From: Hysterangium stoloniferum
Lineage: Eukaryota; Basidiomycota; Agaricomycetes; Hysterangiales; Hysterangiaceae
NCBI GenBank assembly: GCA_015178975.1
Contig: WHVD01000003.1
Coordinates: forward strand, 124,001-188,000
Reading direction: 5' to 3'
DNA length: 64,000 nt
In this document: positions 49,607 through 61,783 of the stretch, piece by piece
How the letters are laid out: every line of letters begins with the position of its first letter
Position numbering within the stretch: the stretch's first letter is position 1
Translations under genes and position numbers: made by a program
The notes under the pieces: model-generated
What the model was told of the DNA's origin: nothing
The model's input: the letters and a program-made list of their open reading frames with translations, nothing else
Databases searched by the model: none

Positions 49607-51343
49607 ATGAACCCTAACAACTCTACACCGCCGCCGCATACCCTGGACCGTGAACAAAGCGCACAATACAGTGTAGGTCTGATCTAAATTATCACCTATC
49701 TATCTGTTGACTATGCATATTTGGGGTTTTAGCAAGCTACTCTCTTATCAAGCAGCGAGTCGCTATCTAAACCACGACTTCAGCAGAAATGGAAAGGGCG
49801 CCTGCACCCTCTTAGTCTCATGGCTTTAGGCGTGTGGGTCTGCTACATTGTAGCGACCATTTTTGTCCTCGAGAAGGCAGTCAAAAATGACCCTCTCCAC
49901 ATTGAAGTGGTTTGGCGATACGACGTTCTGCCGGGCTCAATGCTCACTTTCTTTGCCCAAGGTCACCTGCCTATCACCGTTTTCCACCTCGCCAGAGTCG
50001 GTGTTTCCGCGATTCAGCGGAAGAGCATAGCTCCACGCACCCAAGATGAGCTCTTCCTGATGACTGATCGCGCATGGTCTGGTCCCGTCGGAATCGCAGG
50101 TGTTGTGATCACCATGATCAGGGGGGTCCGTGTCTCTTTAATATTCCTCATTTTTGCATTCACGTGCATGGTTGCCTTCGTTACGCCGGAAACGCTTTCG
50201 CGTGCTTATCCTGTGGGACTCGTCAATGTGACGAAACCCTACACAGTCACCCCACGTGCATTTTCTCCGCAGGCGTTGCCTAATGTAGACCGGGACACAC
50301 AGATAGGTTTGGGACTTGGTTCATGGGCCACCGGTCTATCTATATTTGACATCTACGAGTTCAGTGTATACAAACCAAACGAAATACCACCAGATTTCCG
50401 TGACTTCTTTTTTTCCGGCTCCGTGCAAGACATCGATGTCAGGCTGCCAGGATTACGACTTCAAGGGGCCTGTGCCCCATTCTCCGATGACGCTTTACCA
50501 GCTGTTGAACAAGATACCACTCTATTCCCAATGTTCTGCAATAACACTCTCCCTCTCGTTGGGGACCAAGCGCCGGCTGTAAACGTCTTTTATGGAAATG
50601 CAAACGTCACGTATAGCTATTGTACATACCCATCGGTCTCCACAGTTTTCTCTGGTCCCGACTCTAACGCCACAGCTTATATCTTGCTTCAAACCAACAA
50701 CGGAACTGTAGAGACCACGGGTATGGTCAAGTGTCAGTCAAACTTCTCGATCGGTACAGCGTTATTATCTGGAACGGATTGGACCTACACATCATTTCTG
50801 AAGAACATCACCTATGACAATCCGATACAGCTTGCGAACCCTCTTTCTGCTGTACTTGCCGGCATTGCCAATGGGAGTGTTGTGAACCACACCTTTGAGA
50901 GTGGGTCAACACTCGTAAAGCAGCTAGGGTACAATGTTACCATCGTCAATGGTAACACGTTGAACTCTACCCAGCCAAGTCTTGACACTTTCGCAAAGCG
51001 AATATGGTTTGGTGTGGAACACATGACGGCGGGAATGGATCTACTATCCAGTGCATCAGATATTACGTACCGCGGGAGCCTTCACTACCCAACTTTCGGC
51101 CGGACTCGCTCAAATGCATTCGCCAATGGGTTGTATGCATTGTTAGCCTCATGGTTATGTGGGTTGATATATCTTTCCTTTAAGGGTTATCGTTTGTCTA
51201 CCGAGTCCCATTTAGGAAGTCGTATTGCAATTCGTTTATATGAGGGGATGCCTTTGCGGGAAAGTCAGTCTCAGGTTGGTGAATTTTTCGACGATGAACA
51301 GCTTAGTAGACCCGTTGTATCTCCGGGCATTCTGAGGAATTGA
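49607..51343 (+). CDS. Glycosylated multi-pass membrane protein, copy 2
   Basis: Paralogue of the gene at 46097 with the same structure: exon 1 49607-49672, a 60-bp intron with an almost identical sequence, and exon 2 49733-51343. The protein is longer at the C-terminus (ending PVVSPGILRN) because copy 1 stops earlier. The middle, coding the lumenal glycosylated domain, is almost identical between copies at DNA level, while both flanks differ clearly. The same topology is predicted: three N-terminal hydrophobic segments and one near the C-terminus (LYALLASWLCGLIYLSF). The function is unknown. Confidence 0.82.
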
Positions 51344-52213
51344 GCAATGCCTTGATAGCTCCTCAATACTCGCCACTGTTTTGGTCAAAACTGTAATTTA
51401 TAAAAAAGCATATGCTAGTTTCTTTGCAATTGATGTTCAAAATGACAAGACACCACGTACAGCTCTCTCCCATGGTATGCTGCCCGTAGGCACATTAATA
51501 AGATGGTTTTAATCTTGAAGGCTCCAGGTGGGGGTTACAGCAAACCATTTGACTGATGCATCTTTCCAGGCAGAGTCCTATGTAACTCGATTTTATAAAA
51601 ATAAAAATAGACAGAAATTAGTCCTTGAATTCACAGCAATAAATATTACCTTGCTTCTCCTTCTGACTTCCAGGGGCAAAACTTCTTTAAAATACTACTG
51701 CTGAAAAACAAATCTTTGACTTTATATTGTATCACAATTTTCTTTGCCAATGTGCTTTACAAAACAATTGTAAAAAAATTATGACAACGATGCACTGATC
51801 TTCTCACTTAGTCTAACAGTTGAATGACATATTAGTAGATGCCGGATTACAATTTCCTGATGAAAACAAAACAAAACATCAGAACATTATCCACTTCGTA
51901 TAAGTGATATTATGAAAATGTTCTGCATAGATAACTCCCATAGACAAAAACTTTTATCGTGCCAAACTCAGTATAATATCATTAGTGCGAAAGATAACCA
52001 TTCTATGTATAAGCCAGCTTTGGCAGTAAAGATCCTAGAAAAGCTCTTTTAAATAATTGTATTTGAGATGGATATCTTTCCCGTATACAGTCTCGGGATG
52101 ATTCTTGAAAGTCAAGGGCGGAGCCTCCCGAATTGGACACCAGGGCAAAAATCACCTCATCGTTGTACCCTCCCTCCATGCTACTGGATTGCCCAACTTT
52201 TTCGTTCCAAATC
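51344..52213. other. 3' flank of membrane gene copy 2, no gene seen
   Basis: Non-coding. The end of the duplicated block is near 52132. It then abuts the C-terminal end of the GH47 pseudogene. Confidence 0.5.
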
Positions 52214-53420
<1,207 letters not shown>

Positions 53421-54390
53421 GACATGTAAGGATGGTGAACATTACACTAGCAGATATTTTTGATATTTTTTTAGGCCATTTGATGTGGGAGACAGGGGTC
53501 ACTGCAATGATTGGCAGACTAGTCTGTTCGCATTAGCAGAGACTTGGCATGTATTCCAGGCATAAAATCTAGCTTTTATAGACATACTCCGGAGCTCGGC
53601 TCTTAAACATTGAACCTAGCAAGCTAAGGATGATTCTCCCTGCCATTTCCCCAGTTTTTCAAAATGAGGTCCACTTGTGCAGGAATACATGGTCAAGCCT
53701 GACTCCATGAACTGGATACACCTGCCCAGCCGTGTCCTTTAAATCACTGTTCGCACTGATTAATCATGACGATATAACATTGATTATCTGTAAACTAATC
53801 TGTATCCCTCATTAACATATATTTTCATAATAATCTCACGCGACCTGCAACTAGATCTGTTCCACAATTTCAAGGACCTGAGCGCGTGGGTGGCTTGTGC
53901 CTGGTCTACACGATATAGGTGTAACACGCTTCGAACATAACGGAAAATTGTTGGTTCAAATGAGAAAGCAGGGAGGTAGTGGAGTGGTCTGCTTGTTGAT
54001 GTTTCGATGATATCAAGATATCAAGTTAACCTGGGGTCCAGTAATACTTACGGTTGTCGACGACGACATTAACATTGCCAGCTCATTATTAATCTAATAT
54101 TAACTTAACTTAAAAGCATTTAGTACTCATGCTGATTAAAAAATAATAATAACATCTCAATGAAATGAGGCAGACATTGCGCAAAAGAGCAATGCAAAAG
54201 CAGGAGATTTCGCATGCATCGTCCGCTTTGTCTTTGTTTTACAGAGTTTTTGCTCGTGGACTGTTTGCCTCGTCATAACAATTACAAGCAACAAATTTCC
54301 CTCTTTACCCTGCCTCCGTCATGAACCCCATTAAATCCAAAAAACACTCTCTCATATCTTCAACATTTACATAACACACAATAATTTGCG
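53421..54390. other. Intergenic region, no gene seen
   Basis: No supported ORF. It should contain the forkhead gene promoter. AT-rich, with TTAATATTAACTTAACTTAA-like runs near 54090-54115. Confidence 0.5.
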
Positions 54391-55833
54391 ATGTGGACTC
54401 GTCGGAGCTTGAACCCAAATTGTTGCCCTCAGTGTACAATTCCCCAATTGTACAGTCCACCCAATTATCTTAACCACCAACAGATGGCCTCCTCTCCTGC
54501 AGAGATGTCAATATTGTCGCCGGCCCATCAAGTATCATATTATCCCGATGTACCAAATGATATTACTGGCGGCTTGCCTATCAACCTTGATTCGCTCCGA
54601 GATGGTCCTCCAGGCAGCAAGCCGTTTTATCCGTATTCCACCCTCATTCGGTGAGTGCTCATCGAGAAGATCCCCTGCTTTCTTTATTTCTTAGTGCCCA
54701 CTTTTTATTGTGCTTCAAGTCTTTATGTACTCCCAGTACTAATCACCCGGATACAGCTATGCAATTAAGGGATCCCCAAATCAAAAACTACTGTTAGAAG
54801 ATATATATTATGCGATAGAGAGTCGTGTGAGTCTGTTCTTTACAGCGATGTCGGCGATCTTTAGATCCTTACGTGTGTCTCTGTCCAGTTTCCATATTTT
54901 AGGTCGGCTCCCTCAGGCTGGAAGGTGAGACATACCATACTTCATGATTTGGATTGATCTAGCCTCTGTAATGGCTCTCTTTTTTCATTCAAATTGTTAT
55001 CAGCGCGTTCATGTCACTCGCTAACCACTATTCTTGTCAATTTAGAATTCTGTTCGCCATAATCTTTCTCTAAATCCATGCTTTGAGAAGATGCCACGGC
55101 CTTTAACAGATCGAGGCAAAGGCTCATACTGGACTGTAAATGACAACGTCGATCCACGCACCGGTGTTCATAGGGTCCGCAAAAAACGTACAAGGTCGAA
55201 TAGTTCTCAACAGCACCAGCAGCAACAAGAGCAGGCCCAGCGCCAACCTCAAGGTGAACAAGCGGACCAACATCAAACCAATCAAAGCCACACTGTACCA
55301 ACAATACCGATGACTTTCGATACTCCTGTGGATATGCCGTTTCCTATGTTTAACCCCAATGCGGGGCAAATTTCAGAGGGAGTCATGCATGCCGCGATGG
55401 ATAAACATAGCCCAGAGCAGGCTGAGTATTCGTGAGAGTTATTGTTGCTGCTTTTGGGTCAATGCTGAATGTTTCATCCAGAGAAGGTCAGGAGGATCAG
55501 TACACAATGGAGGCAGACCAAGGAATAAACTATGTTGAAGGGCATCAACTACAGCCAGAAATGGACGAAAATGGAAATCCGGATTGGCGTAACGTCTGGC
55601 ACAATGAGCTGACCAAATTAAGGGCATACACAGAGGAGCAGGACAAGGCCGGCGCTGATCCGGAGTGGTACAGGATGATGGTGGCCCGAGTGCGAGGAGG
55701 ATTGGTTGCAATCGGACCTGACGGACTGCCTTTGCCTTTGGGACATCCACATGGCCATCCCATTGACCACGATATACCAGAGGATGGAGAAGATGAACAG
55801 GAGGCTGAGTTGAAACAGAGTCGACAACAATAA
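54391..55833 (+). CDS. Forkhead-domain transcription factor
   Basis: The DNA-binding forkhead domain is assembled over four exons: [10 protein letters not shown] / [23 protein letters not shown] / [12 protein letters not shown] / [20 protein letters not shown], then [10 protein letters not shown] and a basic wing (RVRKKRTRS). [10 protein letters not shown] is the recognition helix H3. Introns lie at 54651-54757, 54826-54887 and 54926-55046 (approximate), plus one at 55432-55481 with a phase-2 junction. A Gln-rich stretch follows the domain and the C-terminus is acidic. Start is ATG 54391, or 54484 if translation begins at [10 protein letters not shown] nuclear regulator; targets cannot be inferred. 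The forkhead group (Fkh- or Fhl1-like) was not resolved; no FHA domain is present. Confidence 0.93.
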
Positions 55834-56406
55834 CAAGAAGCCGTTTGGATAGCAGTCTCATCTGTTACTGATCGGTATGATTTGTGTATTGCGTCTTGCA
55901 TCTACTCCTTCTTGTCCAATGTTGCCGACCTCTACTCCCAGCCATTAGTACACATTATATACATCTGTTCTTTTAGCCAGCTACTTATGTGGCCTGATTC
56001 TCTGGATAGCCTGTGTATACTGTTTTTGGAATTGTCATTGTTATTCAACTACATATAGAACACGCTGAGTGATGGATTTCTCGGAAATTCGGATTCACTA
56101 TGCCAGAGACTTGTAATTCCAAGAGATTGTCCTACCAAGCAAACACGTGCGCCGTCGCCACCGATCGGTGACCGTATGTATGTGCTCGCTCGCTGCACCA
56201 GTGACAATTTTGTTTTCTTCGTCGTCTATACCACAAAGAAACAAATGATTTTAGTATGAATTGGTTATGGCTGCGCGAAGGCGGAGTTCCACCGAAGTTT
56301 GCTTACTTTGACACCATGTATTGGTTTGTCATTCGCTTAGTCATTTAGGAAGGCGCACTCAGCCTTTCTGACTCCTCTCCCATCCTCCTTCTCTTCTCCT
56401 TCAACA
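55834..56406. other. Intergenic region between forkhead and DRE2 genes
   Basis: No gene seen. A pyrimidine-rich stretch (CTCCTCTCCCATCCTCCTTC, ending about 56400) lies just before the DRE2 start, a common feature of fungal core promoters. Confidence 0.5.
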
Positions 56407-57460
56407 ATGGCTCCTACTGCACTATATTATCCACCTGCAGTAGCACGTGAGTTACCCCACTCGTCCTCTTCAAAAGGCCCCGTACTAGTAATCGGGTCGC
56501 TAAGTACGGCTCAGGATGGCCAATATCAGTCATTAATCGAATCGTTGGATCAAAGAGAGGTAGAACGGCAACTCATAGATCGACTTGTTGATGGAGGTTA
56601 GTCTTATGTCTTATTACCATCTATCCTTAGTATTGATACACCAGTTGCAGCAATTTCACTCATTCCCAATAAATTTTCGGCAGTACATATTGTACTCGCA
56701 AGTAACGACTATGACGGCCTTGCTTCACAGACATCTTTGCTGTTCTCCACCCTTTTGGCATCCATTTCTCCACTCGGCCTTCTTCACATCTCGAACCCAC
56801 CGTCGAGCCAAAATATAACGTCCGATCTGACACTTGCCGGCTTCACCGTGATATCCAATGGAGACGGAGCCATCATTGCTCAGAAACCCTCATTCTCACC
56901 AGGGGCTTCTGTCTCCTTAAAAAAAGTATCCCCACCGACCGCGGTACCGCTCCCGCGGCGGAATGGCGATCCAGGTTCAAAGGATTCGAAAAAGGCTTTG
57001 TGGACGTTTACTGCTCCTGCTACGCCACCGATCGACCCAGAAAGTCTCCTCACACCGGAGGACCGTGCTCGGCCAGCTGCTTGTTCACCAGTCGGAGCCA
57101 GTGGAGTGCGGAGGAAAAAAGCTTGCAAGGGCTGTACGTGCGGCCTGGCGGAACTTGAAGAAGAGGAGCGACGTAGTGGGACAATTGTATTGTTGGATGG
57201 TACGGAGGGTGGAGAGGCTAAAGAGGTTACTGCTAGTGAGAGAGAGAGGCTTGCTGCAATTGCCAAGACTTCGGTCAAAGCGACTAGCAGCTGTGGCAGT
57301 TGCTTCCTAGGGGATGCCTTCCGATGTGCAAGCTGCCCTTATCTCGGTATGTTTTTTTTTTACTATTTTTTTTGGTTCTGTTCTTATCGCGGATACAGGC
57401 CTTCCTGCATTTAAGCCTGGGGAGAAGGTTGAGATAGATTTTGACTCGGATGACATCTAA
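56407..57460 (+). CDS. DRE2: Dre2/anamorsin, cytosolic Fe-S cluster assembly factor
   Basis: Dre2 works with Tah18 to supply electrons for early steps of cytosolic iron-sulphur protein assembly. The N-terminal part is a methyltransferase-like domain without obvious catalytic motifs. A linker leads to the first Fe-S motif (C followed by ACKGCTCG) and the second twin motif CX2C-X7-CX2C (CGSCFLGDAFRCASC), then the conserved PAFKPGEKV. The C-terminus is acidic (DFDSDDI). Three exons: 56407-56596, 56651-57346 and 57399-57460, with introns of 54 and 52 bp, both phase 1. All eight cluster cysteines appear present. Confidence 0.95.
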
Positions 57461-57691
57461 ATATAATAGATGAAAATCATTTTCATGTGTACTCATGGGA
57501 TCTGTTTCAGCCTTTTCCTATATTCATGCATAGTTTTGTCTATTCTGATCTTGTATTTGAAAGTAAAGCTCAGGATGTATAATTGACGCTCTTCTCTCAT
57601 GATTGACGGTGTGACAACTCGAATTTTTTATCCGCCATTGGTACCTATGAACTCCAGCTTTCTTTCGTTAACATAAGACTCCTCAAGGATC
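57461..57691. other. Short intergenic region
   Basis: 3' end of DRE2 and promoter of the next gene. No motif recognised. Confidence 0.5.
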
Positions 57692-59108
57692 ATGACCTTG
57701 GAGAAAAGTCCTCTCTGTGCGATTTGCAGTCAGCGTGTTGCCATATATACTTGCCCTCGGTGTGCTACTCGGAGCTGCTCCGCGGCTTGCTCAAAGTCTC
57801 ATAAGGAACTTCAACCATGCTCAGGAGAGCGCGATAAAACAGCATTTGTACCGATGAACAAGTATGGATGGGGCACGATGGCCAGCGACTATGCTTACTT
57901 GGAAGAGGTTGGCAGAAAATCGGCCGAGTGGGGCGTCGACATCATCAACAGCGGGTTGCTGGCTGAAGCAGCATCGAGTTATCGCGGCCGAGGTCGGGGG
58001 AGACAACGCGGGAGAGGGGGCCAAATTAGTTCTGCACGAAATGGAGGGGCAAAGAGAGATTTCTTGAGGATGCAACTGCAAGCTCGTGAGATCGAAATGG
58101 AATCGCTCCCTCCGGGGATGGAGAAAAGGCGGCTCAACCAGTCAAGTTGGGACGCTAAGTAAGTCTGTGCTATTTTCGAGGCATTCAGGCCATTTACATT
58201 ATATCAGGTTAAAAGGCCCACTCATGACGGTGGAATTTCTTTTTCACCAGCCAACTCACTCGGTCACAGCCTGTAATTCCTCAGATACTCAGTCCTTCTC
58301 TATTTTGACACATCGCAACGGCTTGCATATGACACTACGGGAAATTATGACTCCACATCTACTGGGACGTAAAAAGAAGGACACATTGCCGCTGTGGCTT
58401 CAATCTCTATTACCGTCTCCCGGCGAGGATGACGAAGTTCAATTTGATTTCATCATGGCCCAACCCTCCCAAGAAACATTGGGATTTATATCTAAAGCCT
58501 TCCAAAAGCTTGATGCAGACTCAAGTCTATCTAATATTCTGTGTCACAAAACGTTTGTCGAGTATCCGACAATTGAGGTCTGGGCGGAGGGCAGTTTCAA
58601 AGGGCCTCTAATTGACGTGGATGGAACATACATAGAAGCTGAAGAGGCGATACGATCGGCAAAGCGCTATCGGGTAAATGCTGCTGAAGGTCGAGAAGTA
58701 ATCGCGACTCTATTAGGAGGCTATAGCAGCAATGAAGATGATGGAGGACAAGTAGGGGGAGAAAAGGATGACGAGGAAAATGTTCTGACCATGCTCGGCG
58801 GCTATGGCACTGATGAGGAGGCAGAATATGAATATGCCCAGATTGAGGCCCCTATTGGCGACGATACTGAAGGCGCTAGCCCAGAAGATGATGAAACCTT
58901 CGAAAAGCCGACCATGGAGGATATTTGCGAAATATTTGAGGTGATAGGTGACCCTTTGATTCAGCATGACATCATTGAATCGGATGAGGACGAGGACGAG
59001 GACGAGGATGAAAATGAGGGTGGACTTGACTGGGGAGAGAGCGAAGATGAAGACGAAGTGATTATACGAGCACTTGAGCGACAGAAAGCCTCTCACCACA
59101 CCGGATAA
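57692..59108 (+). CDS. BCD1: Bcd1-like HIT-zinc-finger protein (box C/D snoRNP assembly)
   Basis: Bcd1/ZNHIT6 is an essential nuclear factor for stability of box C/D snoRNAs. The N-terminus is a HIT zinc finger (CAICSQRVAIYTCPRC, then CSAACSKSHKELQPC). After an Arg-Gly-rich linker (RGRGRGRQRGRG), the central domain has LHMTLREIMTPHLLGRKKKD and YPTIEVW, as in Bcd1. The C-terminus is highly acidic with two similar repeats (LLGGYSSNEDD and MLGGYGTDEEA). Two exons: 57692-58158 and 58208-59108, with a 49-bp phase-2 intron. It converges on the MED18 gene with only 19 bp between stops. Confidence 0.92.
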
Positions 59109-59127
59109 TTAAATGAACTTTTGGCTC

Positions 59128-59888
59128 CTACGCGTCCAATTTCTGAAGGTCAAGGATTCCCTTCATGAGACGCTGCACCTCTAGAACAGCATCCACCATA
59201 TAAGTAAGTGGAGTCTCTTGTGTATTCCGCATAGGTGCTGTCTTCACTTCAACCTGCCAAGGCGAGTCTGCGTGGGCAGGCAGTGGCTTCTGCGTTTTCG
59301 GATCAATCTGTTGTTCTTGAGAGATTAGTCTGTCCAAACGGAAGACAACGAGAATATACATTATCCATTTGAAATACTTGTATCGATATGGGACCTCGGC
59401 GGAATATGTAGCCTCGTTTATACAATTGCAAACTCTTCCTAATAGCCATAATAAGTCGAAGCTCTACGATGTCTTGCCATGCTCATGTACCTGTATCCTA
59501 AAGCAGAAGCAAAACGCAACGCATCTCCTGTAACATGGGAAACCACAGCTGGTCGTATAGTAGCTTCGGATGCACCTTGGATTCGAGCTGTTTCAGGTTT
59601 CAAATGTGAGAACATGACCCTATCTTCAAGTAAGATAACTGGGAAAATTGAATCTGAAGTTGAGACACACCATCCTGTATGATTCCCAAGTAATTCTTTC
59701 CTACATCGTAACTGGATCGGAATGACGTTTAGGGCACGCTGTGCCGCTGCATCCCCCGGTTCGAAAATGACCTCGTAAGAATGCATTTTCTGTGCAGACT
59801 CGCTATTTAAAGTGAACCGGTTCAGAATAGCTTGGAAATCCGCTTGGAAGAACTCCCCCACGAGAGCTACTTCGTAGAAAGTAGACAT
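59128..59888 (-). CDS. MED18: Mediator complex subunit 18
   Basis: Med18 (Srb5) is a head-module subunit of Mediator, linking regulators to RNA polymerase II. The N-terminus (MSTFYEVALVGEFFQADFQA) and the block LGYRKSLQLYKRGYIFRRGP fit the Med18 beta-barrel, and the C-terminus AVLEVQRLMKGILDLQKLD fits its last helix. Three exons: 59888-59491, 59438-59360 and 59307-59128, with introns of 52 bp each. The middle exon is small and encodes the conserved GYIFRRGP strand. ATG 59886-59888 is preferred over an upstream GTG. Confidence 0.85.
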
Positions 59889-61783
59889 GTGGTACACTAA
59901 GCGTAGAGTTGAAACGAAATGGCGACAGCCTCCAAGGGAGCCGGATTCCTGGGACTAGTTGTAGCGTTCCTCTATTCAGCGCTCAATCCCATTTATCCTC
60001 TATTAGTTGCAAATACTCTCTATTGATGATTATAGTTGCAACTACATAAAATCTGACTATCGATTATATCAAATATTCAATAATAATAGATATTGTTATC
60101 CTTCTATGCTTCCCACGCTCAAACCGTCCTTTTCGCATGGCAGTTACCACGACCGCAGAACTTGACTGAACTACTTCAAATATCCAGCTTTGGACCTTTT
60201 CAGCATGTCTTCACTTTTCATTATTATCACTAAGTCCCTAAATTTCCCCTGGGCAACACTATTATCATTGGTCATACAATTCAGGTAGGCTCTTTGCTAG
60301 ATCTTCAATTTAAACGTTTACACTTACCAAACTTGTTCATTATTAAACTAATGCATTTAATTTACTATACAAGTTGCAGATTGTTTTGCAGATATATTCC
60401 AGATCTGTATCCCACTTTCTCCGTTGCTAAGCATTAAGTTCGAGCGTGGCCTTGATTGTATGCTAAGAATGATTTTGACATTGATCCTTTTGACTACTGA
60501 ATTTCACAGCAGATGTCAGCAGGAGGCCAAGAGCTCTCGATGTTAGCACTAGGATGATGCTATTACTAGCTGAACTGAGGATCCTGCCGCCTTTAAACGT
60601 AGCAGTCAGCGCAAAGAAGTGACAACTCGATAAACATGTGCATAATGCAATGCTGCTACTCATGACTGCATGTTTTGCTCCAGCGATGTCCCAAAAATGA
60701 AATTATTTCGGTGAAACGTTGCAAAATGTGGTCATGTAACACTTGTATTTGGAGGGGTGCCACCCTTGTTCTATCCTTACTCCATCCGACCTGTTTCCTG
60801 TGCTTTCCTTAGATCATTGACTGTCTGACTGTGAGCCTTGGTGGCTTACGACATACCGATTATGTTATCACAGATGCACATAGTATGTTTTTAGATAATC
60901 GTTTTTACTTACCGTCATCATCGTGTATCGTACTCGCCGTTCTCGAGGAATACAGTTTGGTCCTATCAACGTCTGGACCGATGCCAATGTAAGGCTGCAT
61001 TAGACAGCAGCCTTTCACTGACGGTGAAAATCCAAAACTACACACTGCGCTTTTCGTTATGCAGTGCGATAGAACTTCGGCAATTACAAAAACAAAAGCT
61101 TAACCTTTGCCACTTCTTCCAGGTCGACGTGTATGATTGCTCGGCCACCTGGGGTATACATTTTTATAACATTACAATCATTTAATACTCTCTATTAAGG
61201 CATTGTCTCTAATTCCGTTGAATTCATTTTGTGATGACGGCTGCTATTCAACTGATAAGTTGGATTGGTAATTACCAGACTGGCCAAGTCATACATATAA
61301 CCACAATCTTCTCTGTGCTGCAGTCTGCAAAACATCCCAGCCTTGATCCATGGTTGCCTGCCTTTTCAGTGAACTGTGGGGACAGTTGTGAGTCAACTTC
61401 CTTACTCGGGAGCACTGGCTCACGTGCTGTAATAGTAATTTCTGTGCAAGATATTTTTTTTTCGATGTCTCCTGAGACATTAAAAATAAAATTCTAAATT
61501 AATTCCCTCCATTACCATGGTGTGGCCGGACGAAAGTTACATGCGAACCTGCCGTTCTGTCCACTTCGGAAAGAGTCAATGAGACTTATCACACCAGCTA
61601 GTGCAACTATATACCCTACCTACCATGCACTAACAATATAAGTCGTGTGATGTCACACTTTAAAGTATTTCAATCTGAGTACCGTGGCTGTGTTGTTGGA
61701 TGGGCGTCTACGTTCCAAATTTTAGCCACATCGCTTCGTAGACGACCAAAACAGACAAAAATCGACAAATCTACCTACACACC
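59889..61783. other. 1.9-kb intergenic region, no gene seen
   Basis: No domain-bearing ORF on either strand. Short ORFs at 60463-60663 (-) and 61231-61497 (+) show no similarity I recognise. It is AT-rich and may contain non-coding RNA or promoters for the flanking divergent genes. Confidence 0.5.

Larger units (their letters stand above)
49015..52132 (+). repeat. Duplicated block, copy 2
   Basis: Partner of 45660-48995. The upstream part has extra short repeats (49200-49425). The 3' flank shares CAAAACAAAACATCAGAACA and GTAAGCCAGCTTTGGCAGTA with copy 1. Confidence 0.8.

Noticed and set aside
59439-59490. Continuation of the MED18 N-terminal ORF (YMSMARHRRASTYYGY)
   Set aside because: This is an intron read-through. 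Removing 52 bp (GTACAT to TATTAG) gives the conserved GYIFRRGP block.
60463-61497. Short ORFs in the 59.9-61.8 kb spacer
   Set aside because: No domains, no plausible splice partners and no codon pattern like the neighbouring genes.
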